NCBI GenBank assembly: GCA_014381035.1
Contig: JACMIS010000465.1
Coordinates: forward strand, 1 to 9,336
Reading direction: 5' to 3'
Source: Armatimonadota bacterium
Lineage (GTDB): Bacteria; Armatimonadota; Armatimonadia; Armatimonadales; Armatimonadaceae
Length of the DNA stretch: 9,336 nucleotides
Both the position numbers and the translations under genes were made by a program. Numbering within the stretch: the first letter of the stretch is position 1; each line of letters opens with the position of its first letter. Below are positions 1 to 6,944 of the stretch, piece after piece. Below the pieces are notes generated by a model that saw nothing but the letters and a program-made list of their open reading frames with translations, searched no databases and was not told the origin of the DNA.

Positions 1-1496
1 AAGCTCCACCAAGATGCGTCAAAATACGGTTTGGTGTCACTATTAGGATGTGATCCAAAGGGCAAAGGGATTTTTACGGTAGTAACCTCCTCGGTATTCG
101 AACCGTTGATCGCTTCAGCAACCTTTTCAAAAGGAAAAGAGAGTGAATCGTCTTTGGCCTCCGTTGTCGCCAGGCTTTTCGTATGCAGGAAGGTTGTGGG
201 ACGTGCGCCTTGTATCAAGCCCACATCATAAACAGTTCGAGCCGCCTTCACTCCACGCTTCGCGGAGTCTTTCAATTGACTCCATAACCTGTCATGATCG
301 CCGTCAAAGCCAGCGGGGAAAGCCCACGACATCCCTTCCGCGACTGCGACTGCGAGACACGAATCGAACCCACGCATGTTTCCCTGATGCCGTTTGATAT
401 ACTCACCCTCGATCACAGAACCGGAGAAACAAAGGAACGATTTTTTTGCCTCGCGATCTACGATGACGGCTCCGTTCGGTGAAAGCGACACAACGATATA
501 GCGTGCATTCGCACAGTTCTCCTTCACTTCTTTATCGCTTTTATCCAGCAAGAGCGTGACAATATTTTGCGCGGTCCGCTCCCACGAAAGTGAGCGACTG
601 ATAGAAACGGGTGCCCTGCGCAAGTCGTGAACAGAAACGACCACAATGACTCGTTCACTGGTGTTATCCACCGTCAGTCGTTCTAACGGTGTCTTGTCGG
701 CATAAATCCAGTCTCGAAAATTATCCAACCGGGTGGTGTGCTCTCCCGACTGGTTGCGCAATATTTCCAGCAGGGTACGTTTATTCTTAGCACGCTTTGA
801 TGCGTTCCCATCTATCAACAGTGCATCCTTGTACTCGCGACTGCTCAGGATGGTTTGAAAGTTTCTGACCTGTCGGTCCCGATTTTCTTCCTCGCTCTCC
901 TCTTTCACGGGTGTATTGGGTAATGGCTTTCTGCGTTTGGTCTTATATACAACGAGGTTTTTCTGGGATGCAATCGCTTCCACCCAACGCCAACCCTTCT
1001 CGCGGTAGCCGAGATTATTGTCGTTGACCAGTATGACACAGGCAGAAGTGGTGTCAATCTCTGGTTTCCTGGTTTCGATTTCATTGAGATAGCCTAATGC
1101 TACCCGTGCGCTCAGAAGATGGTACGTCGGGCGGTTCGCTCCTAATGAATCGGACAGCCGATGGACTTTCGGTGAGTCTTTCTTCTCCTGATACTCATGG
1201 AAAATGTAGGAAAAGACCGGAAACGCCGTCGCCGCATCCAGTATACGTTCGTTCGGAAGCGCGAAGTGAACGCTTCCTGCCAGCGAATGCCGAATCTGTT
1301 GCAACATTTCCGCGTGCAACGCCGCTCCGGTATATGAAATGGACATGTAGGTGTCGTAGCCGCCGTGCTCGCTGATGTTGTCGGGCTTGTTATCCGCAGT
1401 ACGGATATAATTAACGGCGATCGCCAGATCGCCGGTGACGAGGATTTTTCCTCGCTCGGATAAGACAGGGGGAGTGGGGTTGTTGGGGTCGTACAA
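1..1496 (-). CDS. Divergent PfkB/ribokinase-fold protein, 3' end beyond left edge (partial)
   Basis: A frame with no stop codon runs from 1496 to the left edge, giving 498 complete codons; the C-terminus is missing. The start is TTG at 1496: an in-frame TAA lies at 1515-1513, a GAAAGG-like ribosome site sits about 10 nt upstream, and the next in-frame ATG (codon 51) would cut into the first motif. Visible segments in order: KILVTGDLAIAVNY (17-30), a small-residue stretch SYTGAALHAEML (53-64), VILVNDNNLGYR (154-165), RYIVVSLSPNGAVIV (332-346) and GNMRGFDSCLAVAVAEG (372-388). This order (first strand, glycine-rich loop, central strands, then an Asp in a glycine/alanine helix where ribokinases carry GAGD) is what a PfkB-fold protein would show. 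From memory, bacterial proteins with a C-terminal RyR domain often carry this type of N-terminal region; whether RyR follows here cannot be seen. Residues 190-250 are charged and may be an insert. Codon use is more AT-rich than in the neighbours, hinting at transfer. That the gene is real is nearly certain; its family is tentative and its substrate unknown. Confidence 0.6.
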   Translation of the reverse strand, partial: MYDPNNPTPPVLSERGKILVTGDLAIAVNYIRTADNKPDNISEHGGYDTYMSISYTGAALHAEMLQQIRHSLAGSVHFALPNERILDAATAFPVFSYIFHEYQEKKDSPKVHRLSDSLGANRPTYHLLSARVALGYLNEIETRKPEIDTTSACVILVNDNNLGYREKGWRWVEAIASQKNLVVYKTKRRKPLPNTPVKEESEEENRDRQVRNFQTILSSREYKDALLIDGNASKRAKNKRTLLEILRNQSGEHTTRLDNFRDWIYADKTPLERLTVDNTSERVIVVVSVHDLRRAPVSISRSLSWERTAQNIVTLLLDKSDKEVKENCANARYIVVSLSPNGAVIVDREAKKSFLCFSGSVIEGEYIKRHQGNMRGFDSCLAVAVAEGMSWAFPAGFDGDHDRLWSQLKDSAKRGVKAARTVYDVGLIQGARPTTFLHTKSLATTEAKDDSLSFPFEKVAEAINGSNTEEVTTVKIPLPFGSHPNSDTKPYFDASWWS

Positions 1497-1667
1497 GAAC
1501 GTGTCGCCTTTCTCTTATAATCGAAGCATTACCAATTCATCTATAATAAAGATTACTTGCTAATATTGTCAAGATAAGAGTCGCTATCGCGAAAAGAACC
1601 TGCGATCCGGGTGAATCTGAAGGATAATGGTGATTCTGCGTCGACGAACGTCCGACCGCATCAGTGA
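1497..1667. other. Intergenic region between esterase and PfkB-like gene
   Basis: This 171-nt gap holds the promoter at 1543-1572. No convincing terminator follows the esterase stop at 1668-1670; only a weak 5-bp GAATC/GATTC dyad (near 1613-1637) and an 8-bp CGTCGACG palindrome are seen. No RNA gene was recognised. Confidence 0.6.
1543..1572 (-). promoter_or_regulatory. Sigma70-type promoter for the left-edge PfkB-like gene
   Basis: Reading the minus strand, a perfect -35 TTGACA (1572-1567) is followed after 18 nt by TATTAT (1548-1543), a five-of-six match to TATAAT. The predicted start point near 1536 gives a leader of about 40 nt before the TTG start at 1496. The surrounding stretch is AT-rich, unlike the flanking genes. 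The promoter lies downstream of the esterase gene, so the PfkB-like gene is probably transcribed independently of the galactosidase unit. Confidence 0.7.
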
Positions 1668-2381
1668 CTACCACCTCATCGTGGTTTTGAGATACGTGCT
1701 CAGTTCACCGGCGATCTGTTCGTGGTCGGATAAGTCGGGATGTCCGCCGCAACCGTTGTTATAGCCGCGCGAGAAAAAGAAGGCGTGAACCTTCCTATCC
1801 CCCGCGTGATGTTCTTCGTTCACTATCCGGGTCAGATTTTCTTTTCCGGTACTGCAGGTGATCGAGTCCCCGATGAACTCTAACTTGCGCTTCGGTTTCG
1901 CCGGGAGCGGGACCAAACCCGCGCATCGGAAACCGATAAATTCCAGATACCCTATGCCCGCTTCCGTGTCCTTGCAGATAGTAACGCTATGTTCACCGTC
2001 CCGTAGCCCGTGCGCCACGGTGATGGTGTTACTTTTGCCATTGGTTTGGACACGGAACGGTTTTCCGTTATCTACGACGACCTCGATGAAGTTCCGCGAT
2101 CTACCCCAGAGCATTTCGTCATTCACAACGATCTCACACCCGGTTCCTTTGAACTTTGCTCGCAGGTAAACGCCAGCCGCCCAGAACCGGGGACGCTTGG
2201 GGTCCGAGAAGTCGATGCGCCCCGTGTACTGGATCAGCGGACTATCTGCGCGAATCAGGCGGAGAGACGGCTCTTTCTCACTCTGCGCGAACTTCAACGT
2301 TAATGTTAGCAAGACGAAAACAGCGACGCAGGAGATGATTAGGGGAAGCGGTCGTTTCATAGGTTTACAGACAGGTTTCAT
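1668..2381 (-). CDS. CE2-like SGNH acetyl-esterase with apparent internal deletion
   Basis: This 237-residue protein has a hydrophobic N-terminus (about 11-30, ending in Gln-Ser-Glu), either a signal peptide or a membrane anchor. A beta-sandwich-like region follows (about 48-155), then the start of an SGNH/GDSL hydrolase domain with LEFIGDSIT (167-175) carrying the nucleophile Ser173. This order (jelly-roll, then GDSL) is that of carbohydrate esterase family 2, enzymes that deacetylate xylan and glucomannan. The C-terminus NNGCGGHPDLSDH...MRW matches the usual CE2 end, with His214 in the position of the catalytic His. Only 41 residues separate Ser173 from His214, whereas as I recall family members have about 170-180. 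The middle of the hydrolase fold, including the Gly and Asn oxyanion blocks, is absent although the frame is intact. The start ATG at 2381 overlaps the upstream galactosidase stop (ATGA), which favours translational coupling; Met8 is an alternative start. It is probably inactive as an esterase, possibly a decaying gene. Confidence 0.75.
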   Translation of the reverse strand: MKPVCKPMKRPLPLIISCVAVFVLLTLTLKFAQSEKEPSLRLIRADSPLIQYTGRIDFSDPKRPRFWAAGVYLRAKFKGTGCEIVVNDEMLWGRSRNFIEVVVDNGKPFRVQTNGKSNTITVAHGLRDGEHSVTICKDTEAGIGYLEFIGFRCAGLVPLPAKPKRKLEFIGDSITCSTGKENLTRIVNEEHHAGDRKVHAFFFSRGYNNGCGGHPDLSDHEQIAGELSTYLKTTMRW

Positions 2382-3538
2382 GAGATGATTTTTAGCAGAA
2401 TGGTCTCGTGGGGTTGTACGCGCAGTGTCGTGTGTCGCTCCAGATCAGCGACTTCTTCCCCTTTCCACAGGTTTCGTACCTGTTTGCGCGTGTCGAGCAA
2501 CCCGATGTCGCTGGCACGCAAGGACACATCGCTACCACTGGAACCGCGATTGATCAAAGCGACCGCTACCGAGCCGTCGGCAAGCGGTTTGCGCCAGATT
2601 TCGCAGGTTCCTTGTTTGACGACGCGTCGCCCCGGTTTGCCGAGAGGGTCCTGGTTCACTGCTAACACTTCCGTGTTCGTGAGAAGCGAAGCCGTTTCTG
2701 CGTCCATACTGCGAATGTCGCAGCCGATCATCAGCGGCGAGCAGGCGATGCACCACAGCGACATATGCGTCTGATATTCGAGGAACGACAAACCGCCCCC
2801 GGAAACCGAGCCTTTGCCCTTCAAGCCGACGACTAACATATCCAGGTCGTTCCATCCACCGGGTCCGCCCCAGTCCGCCAGATCGTTCGCGATGTCGAGT
2901 GATATGTCCACGCCCAAGCCGTAGTAGCCGTGCCCGTGCGACACCCAGACGTTGATCCAGCTATCGAAAATGTCGCCGGACACCCGCCACATCTGCGCCC
3001 CGACCTCGTTTCCCCACAAATGTGGCGCGCGTCCGCCCCATTCGCACATCGAGAAGAGAAACTCGCGTCCGGTCCCGCGCAACGCCTTGCCCATGCTGCC
3101 GTATCGCTCCCTCGCGACCGCTTGATCGTCGGGAGCACTGCAGTAATCGTATTTCAGGAAGTCAAAACCCCACGACGCCCATAGTGCCGCGTCCTGTTCC
3201 TCGAAACCGAGGCTGCCCGGATACCCGGCGCACGTCTTCTCCGCCGCGTCGGAGTAGATGCCGATCTTGAGCCCCAGCCCGTGAACGTAGTCGCAAAGTG
3301 CCTTCATCCCGCCAGGGAACTTCGCCGGGTCGGCTACCAAATTGCCGTCGTTATCGCGCCCGGCCTTGACCGACCAGCAGTCGTCGATGACGAGGTATTC
3401 GTACCCTAAATCTTTCAAACCCGAGGAAATAAGCGCGTCGGCGGTTTCGCGGATGGATGATTCGTGGATACGCGAGCCGAACATGTTCCACGAGTTCCAG
3501 CCCATCGGTGGCGTTGACGCAAGCGGCTTCGATGACAT
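2378..3538 (-). CDS. Alpha-galactosidase, glycoside hydrolase family 27
   Basis: Hydrolyses terminal alpha-1,6-linked galactose, for example from galactomannan side chains, melibiose or raffinose. The 386-residue product starts TPPMGWNSWN (9-18), the family's N-terminal hallmark, continues with YLVIDDCW (48-55), KIGIYSDA (91-98) and LKYDYC (128-133), whose Asp131 is the nucleophile, and RVSGDIFDSW (185-194), where Asp189 fits the acid/base. GGPGGWNDLDML (224-235) and MSLWCIACSPLMIGCDIR (259-276) are also typical, followed by a beta-sandwich C-terminal domain (about 300-386). The frame is open upstream to 3847, but ATG at 3538 is chosen: homology begins there, AGGAG lies 11 nt ahead, and the extension would run through the divergent dioxygenase gene. 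No signal peptide is visible, so it likely acts on imported oligosaccharides in the cytoplasm. The stop overlaps the esterase start by four bases, so the two genes form one transcript. Confidence 0.95.
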   Translation of the reverse strand: MSSKPLASTPPMGWNSWNMFGSRIHESSIRETADALISSGLKDLGYEYLVIDDCWSVKAGRDNDGNLVADPAKFPGGMKALCDYVHGLGLKIGIYSDAAEKTCAGYPGSLGFEEQDAALWASWGFDFLKYDYCSAPDDQAVARERYGSMGKALRGTGREFLFSMCEWGGRAPHLWGNEVGAQMWRVSGDIFDSWINVWVSHGHGYYGLGVDISLDIANDLADWGGPGGWNDLDMLVVGLKGKGSVSGGGLSFLEYQTHMSLWCIACSPLMIGCDIRSMDAETASLLTNTEVLAVNQDPLGKPGRRVVKQGTCEIWRKPLADGSVAVALINRGSSGSDVSLRASDIGLLDTRKQVRNLWKGEEVADLERHTTLRVQPHETILLKIIS

Positions 3539-3559
3539 CGTAAAAATAACTCCTGCCGC

Positions 3560-3589
3560 AGTATACAATGAAGTGATTCGACAAGTAAA
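3560..3589 (-). promoter_or_regulatory. Probable promoter and dyad upstream of the alpha-galactosidase
   Basis: On the minus strand TATACT (3565-3560, five of six to consensus) is preceded after 18 nt by TTTACT (3589-3584), a weak -35. A dyad TTCGA-N8-TCGAA (3577-3594) overlaps the -35 and lies between the two divergent starts, so it could be an operator. The dyad arms are short and may be chance. Confidence 0.4.
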
Positions 3590-3644
3590 TCGAAAAACAC
3601 GATTGCCTAAAACGTTTTGCGGGTCGATTGGGTACCATGAATCC

Positions 3645-4403
3645 ATGCAAATTACGCAAGCACAAAAACAGGAATTTTTCGAGAACGGCGTTCTCAAGTT
3701 ACCGGGAATTGTTTCGGGAGAATTGATCCAACGTGCCCGCCGCGCCATCAACGCCAACCTCGGCGAGAACGGGATGCACCCCGATGATCTGCCGCGTCTT
3801 CGCGCCCAGACGTACTGCCCTGCTCTATCAGGCGAGCCGGTGATCACCGACCTTTACAACGCGTCGCCGATCCGCGGCCTTGTTGAGCAGATGGTCGGCG
3901 AAGGGCAGTTAAAGCCTGTCAAGCATGGGCAGATCGCCCTGCGCTTCCCCCGCCCGGTAGACCCGCCCGAACTGGTTTTCCGCCCACACCTTGACGGCAT
4001 GTACTCCCCGACGAACGGTGTCAAGGAAGGCACCATCGGTAACTTCACCGCGCTGATCGGCGTCTTCCTGTCCGACGTGCCGGAGCCGAACAGCGGCAAC
4101 TTTACCACCTGGAACGGAACGCATAGACTCTACGAGGAGTATTTCCGCGAGCACGGACCGGAGTCACTTCTTCAAGGGATGCCACCGGTCGAACTTCCGG
4201 AGGCGGAGCAGTTTACGGGAGTGGCGGGTGATGCCGCCCTGGTGCATTATCAGATCGCACACGGCATCGCGCCGAACATCTCGCCCAACGTCCGTTACGC
4301 CGTTTTCTTCCGGCTTTTCCATGTAGACCATGACCAAAACCACTGGAGTTGTATGACAAACATCTGGCAGGAGTGGAGCGGTATGCAGGGAATAAAAATG
4401 TAG
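3645..4403 (+). CDS. PhyH-type Fe(II)/2-oxoglutarate-dependent dioxygenase
   Basis: The 252-residue protein belongs to the phytanoyl-CoA dioxygenase-like family, double-stranded beta-helix oxygenases that couple 2-oxoglutarate decarboxylation to substrate hydroxylation. The iron-binding HxD is seen as FRPHLDG (His115, Asp117). The distal iron ligand and the 2-oxoglutarate-binding Arg fit HGIAPNISPNVRYAVFFR (His206, Arg217). The N-terminus (QKQEFFENGVLKLPGIVSGELI, residues 7-28) is the usual opening helix and strand. ATG at 3645 is preferred over upstream extension of the frame, because family homology begins here and the extension overlaps the galactosidase gene. Its ribosome site is weak (a GGG run about 12 nt ahead), and another ATG at 3637 is out of frame. 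Substrate unknown; the family is large and includes many small-molecule hydroxylases. It is divergent from the galactosidase unit and may be co-regulated with it. Confidence 0.88.
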   Translation: MQITQAQKQEFFENGVLKLPGIVSGELIQRARRAINANLGENGMHPDDLPRLRAQTYCPALSGEPVITDLYNASPIRGLVEQMVGEGQLKPVKHGQIALRFPRPVDPPELVFRPHLDGMYSPTNGVKEGTIGNFTALIGVFLSDVPEPNSGNFTTWNGTHRLYEEYFREHGPESLLQGMPPVELPEAEQFTGVAGDAALVHYQIAHGIAPNISPNVRYAVFFRLFHVDHDQNHWSCMTNIWQEWSGMQGIKM

Positions 4404-4470
4404 GGTCCATCTGTCGCACTTTGCGTTCCGGCGTCGTTTCCCTAAGCAAACAGACTCAGGGAGAACAAGG

Positions 4471-5130
4471 ATGCGACAAAAAATAAGCGGTGGGTTTGGC
4501 GTGATGCTGGTGGCGGTGTTGATACTACTTGCGGGTGGCGTGGCGCGAGCACAGGAGGATTTGGGTAACGTCCCCTATGTGCCCGACCGGCTGAAATTCG
4601 CCCTCGGCGGACTGATCGGGGAAGAAAGTGTGCCGGGTTCCTCGGACAAGCAAGGTTGGTTCCTGCTCACGGCGTCGTATGACCTGCTCCGCCCCTCGCC
4701 ATCACGCTTCGTTGACTTCGCGGCGTATATCGAGACCGCACGTACTAAAAACCGCGAACGTCTCGAAGCCGGACGCTACCGGGATACGTCCCGCGCGGTG
4801 TATGGGGCGGGCATCACGATGACAGTGCGGCTCCTTCCCCCGAACCCGCACTTCGGCGTTTACGCGCTTGCGGGAGCCGGAGGCTACTCACTGGAGCGAA
4901 ATGTCAACGATGTTTACCAATACATTGACTCAAATCCCTTCGGCGAAGATACACAGGGGGAATACACGGACACACTGGAATCTCGCAACCGGTTCACGTT
5001 CGGGTACAAACTGGGCGGCGGCGTTCGGTTCGCCAGGGGAATGTTTCTGGAAGCGGCGTACCACAACTTCGGTCGTTTCGACGACGACGATTACGGCGGG
5101 TTCGGGATTTCGTTCGGCTTGCGCCTGTGA
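4471..5130 (+). CDS. Outer-membrane beta-barrel protein precursor
   Basis: This 219-residue protein has a clear signal peptide: Lys/Arg in the first residues, a hydrophobic core (about 11-23), and a likely signal peptidase I cut after ARA (27). The rest alternates polar and nonpolar residues, is rich in Gly, Tyr and Phe, and contains strand-like segments such as LKFALGGLIG, FGVYALAGAGGYSL, FTFGYKLGGGVRF and GGFGISFGLRL. This pattern resembles small eight-stranded OmpA/OmpW-like barrels. The terminal residue is Leu rather than the more common Phe. A good ribosome site (AGGGAG, 4458-4463) lies 7 nt before the ATG. It lies 67 nt after the dioxygenase gene and may share its transcript. The specific role is unknown; the barrel class is an inference from composition and size. 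Confidence 0.8.
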   Translation: MRQKISGGFGVMLVAVLILLAGGVARAQEDLGNVPYVPDRLKFALGGLIGEESVPGSSDKQGWFLLTASYDLLRPSPSRFVDFAAYIETARTKNRERLEAGRYRDTSRAVYGAGITMTVRLLPPNPHFGVYALAGAGGYSLERNVNDVYQYIDSNPFGEDTQGEYTDTLESRNRFTFGYKLGGGVRFARGMFLEAAYHNFGRFDDDDYGGFGISFGLRL

Positions 5131-5186
5131 ACCGGCAATAGAAAAGCGGCGAGCCTTCTTGAGGTTTCGCCGCTTCGCCGGTTTTC
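5131..5186 (+). terminator. Nested hairpin terminator after the beta-barrel gene
   Basis: An inner 9-bp stem AAGCGGCGA (5144-5152) / TCGCCGCTT (5167-5175) sits inside an outer 6-bp stem ACCGGC (5131-5136) / GCCGGT (5177-5182), followed by TTTTC. It starts immediately after the stop codon, as expected for an intrinsic terminator. Confidence 0.85.
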
Positions 5187-5485
5187 TCGAATGACACGCT
5201 TGAAGGTTGGCCTTGGCAATCGCCTAATCCGATGCTTCTATTCGTCAGCGTACTCCAGCATCAAACGGTGTTGTCATCGGCTCCGCTCCCAAACGCTCTA
5301 TCTGCGTCACACAGGAGCCTCGTCGCCTCCGAGGTCAGCCTCTTTCTGGCAAGCGCGTCGCGTTGCTTTCCATCGGCTTTCTTTATTTCAACCACCTTTC
5401 TCTTGGTTTCCCGCTACGTGTCTTCACACTTTTCTTCCCCGCATTATCGAAAAGATAAACATCACGGGGAAACTTATTTTGGACG
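5187..5485. other. Gene-free interval, purine-rich on the minus strand
   Basis: No frame here looks like protein: the plus-strand open frames are low-complexity Ser/Arg/Phe translations that run on antisense into the next gene. The minus strand is markedly purine-rich (for example GAGAAAGG and AAATAAAGAAAG around 5380-5400) and holds small hairpins: CCTCG/CGAGG with a 7-nt loop near 5317-5333, and GATGCT/AGCATC spanning about 5231-5262. It could be the 3' untranslated tail of the minus-strand gene ending at 5486, or an unrecognised small RNA. I checked it by eye for RNase P RNA, tmRNA, SRP RNA and common riboswitch motifs and saw none. Confidence 0.4.
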
Positions 5486-6082
5486 CTATTCGTCCTCCTC
5501 GTCGGGGAGGTGCGGGGGGACGTGCCATCGGTTCTCGATCAGGTTGCCCCGACGGCGCAGACGGCGAGCGCACCGTTCGACCAGATCACGGGCGATCAGT
5601 GTTTGCGGTAAGAATACCACCCCTTTAGGCACCGGAGTCTCCGCCACAGGCAGTTCGTCCTCGACCCAATCCCGCAGTTCGATGATTCCTTCACGGCGAC
5701 GTTCTGGCGCGAGCCCTTCTTTCGGTTCCTCGGGAAGCACGGGACCGAACGCAAACAGAATCAGGCGGGATGTTTCGGGGTCAACGTGATAGCGTCCCGC
5801 TTCGGTATCGCGGGTGATGTCGTACACATGGCTTGCATCGGTAGCAAGACGGACACCCCAGGGCAACGCGCCGTTGGTGTCGCGCAAAAGGCGTAGGAGA
5901 CTGCGGGCGGTGCGGCGGGGGCGCAGGTCGTCGCGATTATCGGTGGCAAGCGGAAGCCAGAGTAGGCTCGCAGCCCGCCCTGTTTTGTCCATCGGTATCA
6001 GACGCCTCGCGCGTCGCTCCAAAAACCGAAGCAGTCCTGTAATCTCCGGCTCACTTGCCGAAAAACGAATCATCAAGCCCAC
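5486..6082 (-). CDS. Hypothetical Arg-rich protein with acidic tail
   Basis: This 198-residue protein is not recognised. It is rich in Arg, has alternating helical and short strand-like segments (ASLLWLPLA about 38-46; SRLILFAFGPVLP about 109-121), and ends in an acidic tail DEEDE. No signal peptide, membrane segment or catalytic motif is visible. Coding is supported by GC-rich codon use like the neighbours, few interruptions, and a divergent arrangement with methionine aminopeptidase. The start could be GTG at 6082 or ATG at 6073; neither has a good ribosome site. A promoter-like pair places transcription initiation close to 6082, so the message may be leaderless. Confidence 0.7.
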   Translation of the reverse strand: MGLMIRFSASEPEITGLLRFLERRARRLIPMDKTGRAASLLWLPLATDNRDDLRPRRTARSLLRLLRDTNGALPWGVRLATDASHVYDITRDTEAGRYHVDPETSRLILFAFGPVLPEEPKEGLAPERRREGIIELRDWVEDELPVAETPVPKGVVFLPQTLIARDLVERCARRLRRRGNLIENRWHVPPHLPDEEDE

Positions 6083-6088
6083 GGTGCG

Positions 6089-6116
6089 ATTGTATCATAA
6101 CCCTGATAGCGGACAA
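6089..6116 (-). promoter_or_regulatory. Possible promoter for the Arg-rich protein gene
   Basis: On the minus strand TTGTCC (6116-6111) and TACAAT (6094-6089) are separated by 16 nt; they match the sigma70 consensus at four and five of six positions. The predicted start point falls at about 6082, on the GTG codon. An overlapping TATGAT two bases upstream is an alternative -10. Confidence 0.4.
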
Positions 6117-6159
6117 GAGGGCGCGAAATAAGGGAAGGCGCGATATAAAGGGAAATGAA

Positions 6160-6942
6160 ATGCGTTTGAAAACCCCTTCCGAAATCGCCGCCATGCGCCG
6201 CGCCGGTGAAGTCGTCGCGGTCGCCCTGCGTACCATGGCGGCGGCAATCGTTCCCAACAAGACGACCACGCTGGAATTAGACGAGATCGCTGCCGCTGTG
6301 CTGAAACAGTACGACGCCAAGGCTCCTCTCTATGGATACAAGCCGTCGTTCTCCGAAGTGCCGTACATGCACAATACCTGTATCAGCGTCAATGATGAAG
6401 TGATTCACGGCGTTCCGGATGCACGCCGCGTCCTGAAAGAAGGCGATCTGGTATCGCTCGACATGGACGCCAGCGTGGACGGTTGGTGCGCGGACGCGAC
6501 CATCACGGTCCCGGTCGGCAAGGTGTCCGGCAAAGCGAAAAAACTGTTACAGGTGACCCGCGAAGCGTTGCAGATGGGAATCGCGCAAGCCCGTCCCGGC
6601 AACACTATCGGCGACGTCGGGTACACGGTCCAGCGGCACGTGGAAAAGAACGGTTTCTCCGTGGTGCGCGAGATGGTCGGACACGGTATCGGGCGCGTGC
6701 CGCACGAACCGGGACTGGATGTGCCGAACTGGGGCAAGCCGGGCGAGGGGCAGATTATACAAGTCGGTATGACGTTCTGTATAGAACCGATGGTGAACGC
6801 GGGTAAGCCCGAGATCGCGCACGTGGACGGCGACCCGTGGACCATCGTTTCCGCCGACGGCTCGCTCGCGTGCCACTTTGAGCATACGGTAGCCATCACC
6901 GAAAACGGTCCCGTCATATTGACGCTCCCGGCGAAAGATTAG
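6160..6942 (+). CDS. map: Methionine aminopeptidase, type I
   Basis: Removes the initiator methionine from nascent proteins in the cytoplasm using two metal ions. The 260-residue length is normal for the short, type I enzyme without an N-terminal extension. All metal and catalytic residues are visible: His83 (VIHG), Asp101 (SLDMDA), Asp112 (WCADAT), His175 (VGHGIGR), His182 (PHEP), Glu209 (FCIEPM) and Glu241 (HFEHTVAI). The frame is open upstream to 6055, but ATG at 6160 is chosen: AAAGGGA sits 6 nt ahead and family homology begins with MRLKTPSEIAAMRRAG. The gene stands alone and convergent with the acylphosphatase operon; no adk, infA or ribosomal genes, its frequent partners, are present, so this may be a second map copy. 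It is divergent from the Arg-rich hypothetical gene. Confidence 0.97.
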   Translation: MRLKTPSEIAAMRRAGEVVAVALRTMAAAIVPNKTTTLELDEIAAAVLKQYDAKAPLYGYKPSFSEVPYMHNTCISVNDEVIHGVPDARRVLKEGDLVSLDMDASVDGWCADATITVPVGKVSGKAKKLLQVTREALQMGIAQARPGNTIGDVGYTVQRHVEKNGFSVVREMVGHGIGRVPHEPGLDVPNWGKPGEGQIIQVGMTFCIEPMVNAGKPEIAHVDGDPWTIVSADGSLACHFEHTVAITENGPVILTLPAKD

Positions 6943-6944
6943 GA

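Noticed and set aside
1097..1375. Plus-strand open frame of 92 codons and three shorter ones between 31 and 482
   Set aside because: All lie opposite the long minus-strand PfkB-like gene and show no protein-like features.
1588..1640. Weak dyads after the esterase stop (GAATC/GATTC and CGTCGACG)
   Set aside because: Stems are too short and lack a T tract; not better than chance for a terminator.
3342..3644. N-terminal extension of the PhyH dioxygenase frame
   Set aside because: The extension runs antisense through the start of the alpha-galactosidase gene and its promoter; family homology starts at the Met at 3645.
3539..3847. N-terminal extension of the alpha-galactosidase frame
   Set aside because: It is antisense to the dioxygenase gene, has no family resemblance, and a good ribosome site precedes ATG at 3538.
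5191..5789. Two overlapping plus-strand open frames of 145 and 185 codons
   Set aside because: Translations are low-complexity Ser/Arg/Phe, mutually overlapping, start in the terminator tail and run antisense into the Arg-rich gene.
6143..6148. TATAAA as -10 box for map
   Set aside because: It would place the transcription start inside or after the ribosome site at 6147-6153, so it is unlikely to serve this gene.
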